NCBI GenBank assembly: GCA_937892315.1 | Contig: CALAVF010000093.1 | Coordinates: 1-9,333, forward strand | Direction: 5' to 3' | Origin: an uncultured Prevotellaceae bacterium | Lineage (GTDB): Bacteria; Bacteroidota; Bacteroidia; Bacteroidales; Bacteroidaceae | DNA length: 9,333 bases | Shown here: positions 7,841-9,333 of the stretch, in pieces | How positions within the stretch are numbered: position 1 is the first letter of the stretch | How the letters are laid out: every line of letters starts with the position of its first letter | Position numbers and translations under genes: made by a program | Notes under the pieces: model-generated | What the model was told of the DNA's origin: nothing | Seen by the model: only the letters and a program-made list of their open reading frames with translations | The model's database searches: none

Positions 7841-7860
7841 TTTTCAAGCGTGCTTGAAAA
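7841..7860. promoter_or_regulatory. 9-bp perfect palindrome, candidate operator
   Basis: Arms TTTTCAAGC (7841-7849) and GCTTGAAAA (7852-7860) are separated by only 2 bp. The palindrome sits between the RNase H stop (7878) and the promoter at 7790-7823, centred about 65-70 bp upstream of the predicted transcription start. On both strands the T run precedes and the A run follows the stem. It therefore lacks a terminator's downstream U tract and looks more like a dimeric-regulator site. The regulator is unknown. Confidence 0.45.
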
Positions 7861-7877
7861 GTGAAAAAAATCATTAT

Positions 7878-8564
7878 TTAATGTTTTCGCCCGAAGTCTG
7901 CTGGAATCTCGCCCCATTCATTTGTTGGCCACTTTAAGATAGGGTTCTTGTAGGTGTTGTCTCTCAGCCATGCTTCCGCACGAGCAATCAACTGAAACAG
8001 CGGTTCAGTTTTTCCGTCCCTTGTCAGCGTTGTCTTGCACTTCCGTTTCCTCACCCACAACTGGGCATTCACGCTGTCGCTGTAGATGGGCATCGTATCC
8101 AGTCCCTTCTTTTTCAGCAGTGCCAACCCATGCACAATCGCCAAAAACTCCCCGATATTGTTCGTTCCCCACACAGGGCCATAGTGGAAAATTTCCTTTC
8201 CTGTTCGCAGATAGACCCCCCTGTATTCCATCATTCCGGGATTGCCACTACAAGCCGCATCCACGGCGATGGACTCGTTGATGGCAGCAGCGGGTAGCAC
8301 CAGTGGAATCTCTGGGTGGGGTGTGGTCATTGCCACTTTTTCGGCAGGTACTTCTTTCTCTCGGGTCAATCCTGCTGCAGCAATCTTCTCTCTTGTCGCC
8401 TTATACCCCATCTCAAACGCCTCCTTCGCCTCTGCTTCCGTCTTGAATGACTGGTACAAAGCACCCTGATAGCCTTTCACAGCCTCCTCACAGGCTTCCC
8501 AAGTGTCGTACACTCCTCTTTCGAAGCCATCCCAAACCACATAAAATTTCTGTTTCTTTGTCAT
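7878..8564 (-). CDS. RNase H1-like protein with N-terminal viroplasmin/hybrid-binding domain
   Basis: RNase HI cuts the RNA strand of RNA/DNA hybrids such as R-loops and primers, in the cytosol, using two metal ions. The 228-residue protein has two parts. Residues about 5-50 (KFYVVWDGFERGVYDTW...) are the viroplasmin/hybrid-binding domain known from eukaryotic RNase H1. After a linker, residues about 98-228 form the RNase H fold. The catalytic acids are visible: Asp102 in VDAACSGNPG, Glu139 in TNNIGEFLA, Asp163 in YSDSVNA, and a probable fourth, Asp223, in IPADFGRKH. All four are kept, so it should be active. The ATG at 8564 places MTKKQKFYVVW at the domain's normal start and follows a good promoter at the right distance. 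It is transcribed away from pckA's terminator. Its own 3' end shows only a weak CATTA/TAATG stem before a T run, so read-through into the next gene is possible. Confidence 0.93.
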   Translation of the reverse strand: MTKKQKFYVVWDGFERGVYDTWEACEEAVKGYQGALYQSFKTEAEAKEAFEMGYKATREKIAAAGLTREKEVPAEKVAMTTPHPEIPLVLPAAAINESIAVDAACSGNPGMMEYRGVYLRTGKEIFHYGPVWGTNNIGEFLAIVHGLALLKKKGLDTMPIYSDSVNAQLWVRKRKCKTTLTRDGKTEPLFQLIARAEAWLRDNTYKNPILKWPTNEWGEIPADFGRKH

Positions 8565-8580
8565 ACTTTGATACTTTTTG

Positions 8581-8612
8581 CAAAGATACGAAGAAAATTC
8601 TCACGCACCAAA
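8581..8612 (-). promoter_or_regulatory. Bacteroidetes-type promoter of the RNase H gene
   Basis: On the - strand a TTTG element at 8612-8609, a 20-nt spacer and a perfect TATCTTTG at 8588-8581 match the Bacteroides consensus. The box ends 16 nt before the ATG at 8564, so the leader is very short, about 8-10 nt. A CAAAGTAT just before the start codon mirrors the -7 box and could form a small inverted repeat with it. Confidence 0.85.
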
Positions 8613-8678
8613 CTTCCCACCCTAAACATCACCCTCATGCTTCTTTTCTCTTCGACACCCCTTGTCGCTACCTCGTCT

Positions 8679-8736
8679 CGTATCAATTCGTGTCAAGGTG
8701 TTATATCAATACAATACGGGGACATGAATTGATACG
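8679..8736. repeat. 16-bp inverted repeat of unknown function
   Basis: The arms CGTATCAATTCGTGTC (8679-8694) and GACATGAATTGATACG (8721-8736) pair along their whole length with a single irregular position. That position is a G-U pair on + strand RNA and an A-C mismatch on the - strand. The 26-nt spacer carries a further TATCAAT (8704-8710), the same heptamer found in both arms. A small stem, CGACA (8653-8657) with TGTCG (8663-8667), lies just upstream. No U tract follows, and no coding potential is seen in 8613-8750. This could be a dispersed intergenic repeat, a protein-binding site or a structured RNA; the sequence alone does not decide. Confidence 0.7.
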
Positions 8737-8750
8737 TTACCTGCATATAC

Positions 8751-8784
8751 AAAAAAGGTGGCACCTGATCACTCAGATGCCACC
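8751..8784 (-). terminator. Intrinsic terminator of pckA
   Basis: On the - strand, arms 8784-8773 and 8768-8757 form a 12-bp stem rich in G-C (GGTGGCA with TGCCACC at the base, one G-U pair inside). The loop is the tetranucleotide GTGA, followed by six U's (complement of 8756-8751). It lies 40 nt after the pckA stop. Confidence 0.95.
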
Positions 8785-8824
8785 CCCATTAAAAACGTTT
8801 CAATGATGAAAAAATGATGTTCGA

Positions 8825-9333
8825 TTAGAGTTGAGGACCAGCAGCAACAAGTGCCTTGCCTGCTTCGTTAGTTGTGTACTTGTTGAAGTTCTTGATGAAG
8901 CGGCCAGCGAGATCCTTTGCCTTCTCTTCCCAGATAGATGCGTCAGCATAAGTGTCGCGTGGGTCGAGGATAGCAGGGTTCACGTTTGGCAGAGCCGTTG
9001 GAACTTCGAAGTCAAAGTATGGAATCTTCTTCGTTTCAGCCTTGAGGATAGAGCCGTCGAGGATGGCGTCGATGATACCACGAGTGTCAGGAATAGAGAT
9101 ACGCTTGCCGGTACCATTCCAACCTGTGTTCACGAGGTAAGCCTTAGCGCCGCTCTTCTGCATCTTCTTCACGAGTTCCTCTGCATACTTAGTTGGGTGC
9201 AACTCGAGGAATGCCTGACCGAAGCAAGCAGAGAAAGTTGGAGTTGGCTCTGTGATACCACGCTCTGTACCTGCGAGTTTTGCAGTGAAGCCAGAGAGGA
9301 AGTAGTACTGAGTCTGCTCTGGAGTGAGGATAG
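8825..9333 (-). CDS. pckA: Phosphoenolpyruvate carboxykinase (ATP), C-terminal part
   Basis: PckA interconverts oxaloacetate + ATP and PEP + CO2 + ADP. In gut Bacteroidetes it is generally thought to run in the carboxylating direction on the fermentative route to succinate. The 169 codons present are the C-terminal third of a protein usually about 535-540 residues long. The reading frame enters the window open, with 2 nt of a split codon at 9333-9332. Recognisable blocks are [37 protein letters not shown], and [13 protein letters not shown] followed by PDTRGIID, which holds nucleotide-contacting residues in the E. coli enzyme. The C-terminus LVAAGPQL closely matches E. coli's LVAAGPKL. No disruption is seen; the truncation is only the window edge. 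A strong terminator follows, so the gene ends its own transcript. Confidence 0.98.
   Translation of the reverse strand, partial: ILTPEQTQYYFLSGFTAKLAGTERGITEPTPTFSACFGQAFLELHPTKYAEELVKKMQKSGAKAYLVNTGWNGTGKRISIPDTRGIIDAILDGSILKAETKKIPYFDFEVPTALPNVNPAILDPRDTYADASIWEEKAKDLAGRFIKNFNKYTTNEAGKALVAAGPQL

Noticed and set aside
8565..8824. Searched for a small gene, tRNA or CRISPR repeats in the largest intergenic region
   Set aside because: Apart from the promoter, the inverted repeat and the pckA terminator, no cloverleaf, regularly spaced repeat or convincing small coding frame was found.

Overview
The window looks like a chromosomal contig end from a member of the Bacteroidota, probably the order Bacteroidales and possibly close to Prevotellaceae. 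Three things support this. Two promoters match the Bacteroides-type signal (TTTG, 20-21 nt, TAnnTTTG) and a third has a perfect TAnnTTTG box. Protein features fit the phylum, such as the GPNMAGKS Walker A in Mut[12 protein letters not shown] in RecA and a viroplasmin-type RNase H. The set of genes (inositol-3-phosphate synthase, carboxynorspermidine synthase, ATP-dependent PEP carboxykinase) is also typical. The genus is inference. Bases 1-39 are not genomic: they match the Illumina TruSeq index-side adapter, so the window starts at an assembly end and mutS is cut there.

Layout. On the + strand: mutS without its N-terminus (40-1770), then a kinase-fold protein that appears to be a pseudokinase (1831-2760). 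A strong bidirectional terminator (2806-2855) separates these from six genes on the - strand. Read from the right edge in their own direction, these are: pckA 3' part (9333-8825) with its own terminator; a 260-nt intergenic region holding an unexplained 16-bp inverted repeat (8679-8736); an RNase H1-like protein (8564-7878); a carboxynorspermidine synthase (7759-6518) behind a clear promoter and a palindrome; recA (6470-5382) only 47 nt further on; a recA terminator; a YitT-family membrane protein (5289-4393); and inositol-3-phosphate synthase (4229-2901) with its own promoter.

How the genes fit together. Two genes serve genome maintenance (mutS and recA) and one handles RNA/DNA hybrids (RNase H). 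The carboxynorspermidine synthase (polyamine synthesis) probably shares a transcript with recA. The inositol-3-phosphate synthase supplies inositol phosphate, which Bacteroidetes can use for inositol lipids, but no lipid-synthesis partner lies beside it here. PckA is central carbon metabolism. This is mostly ordinary housekeeping DNA with no sign of a defence island, phage, IS element or CRISPR. The items most worth a second look are the pseudokinase behind mutS, the inverted repeat between pckA and the RNase H gene, and the palindrome upstream of the polyamine gene.
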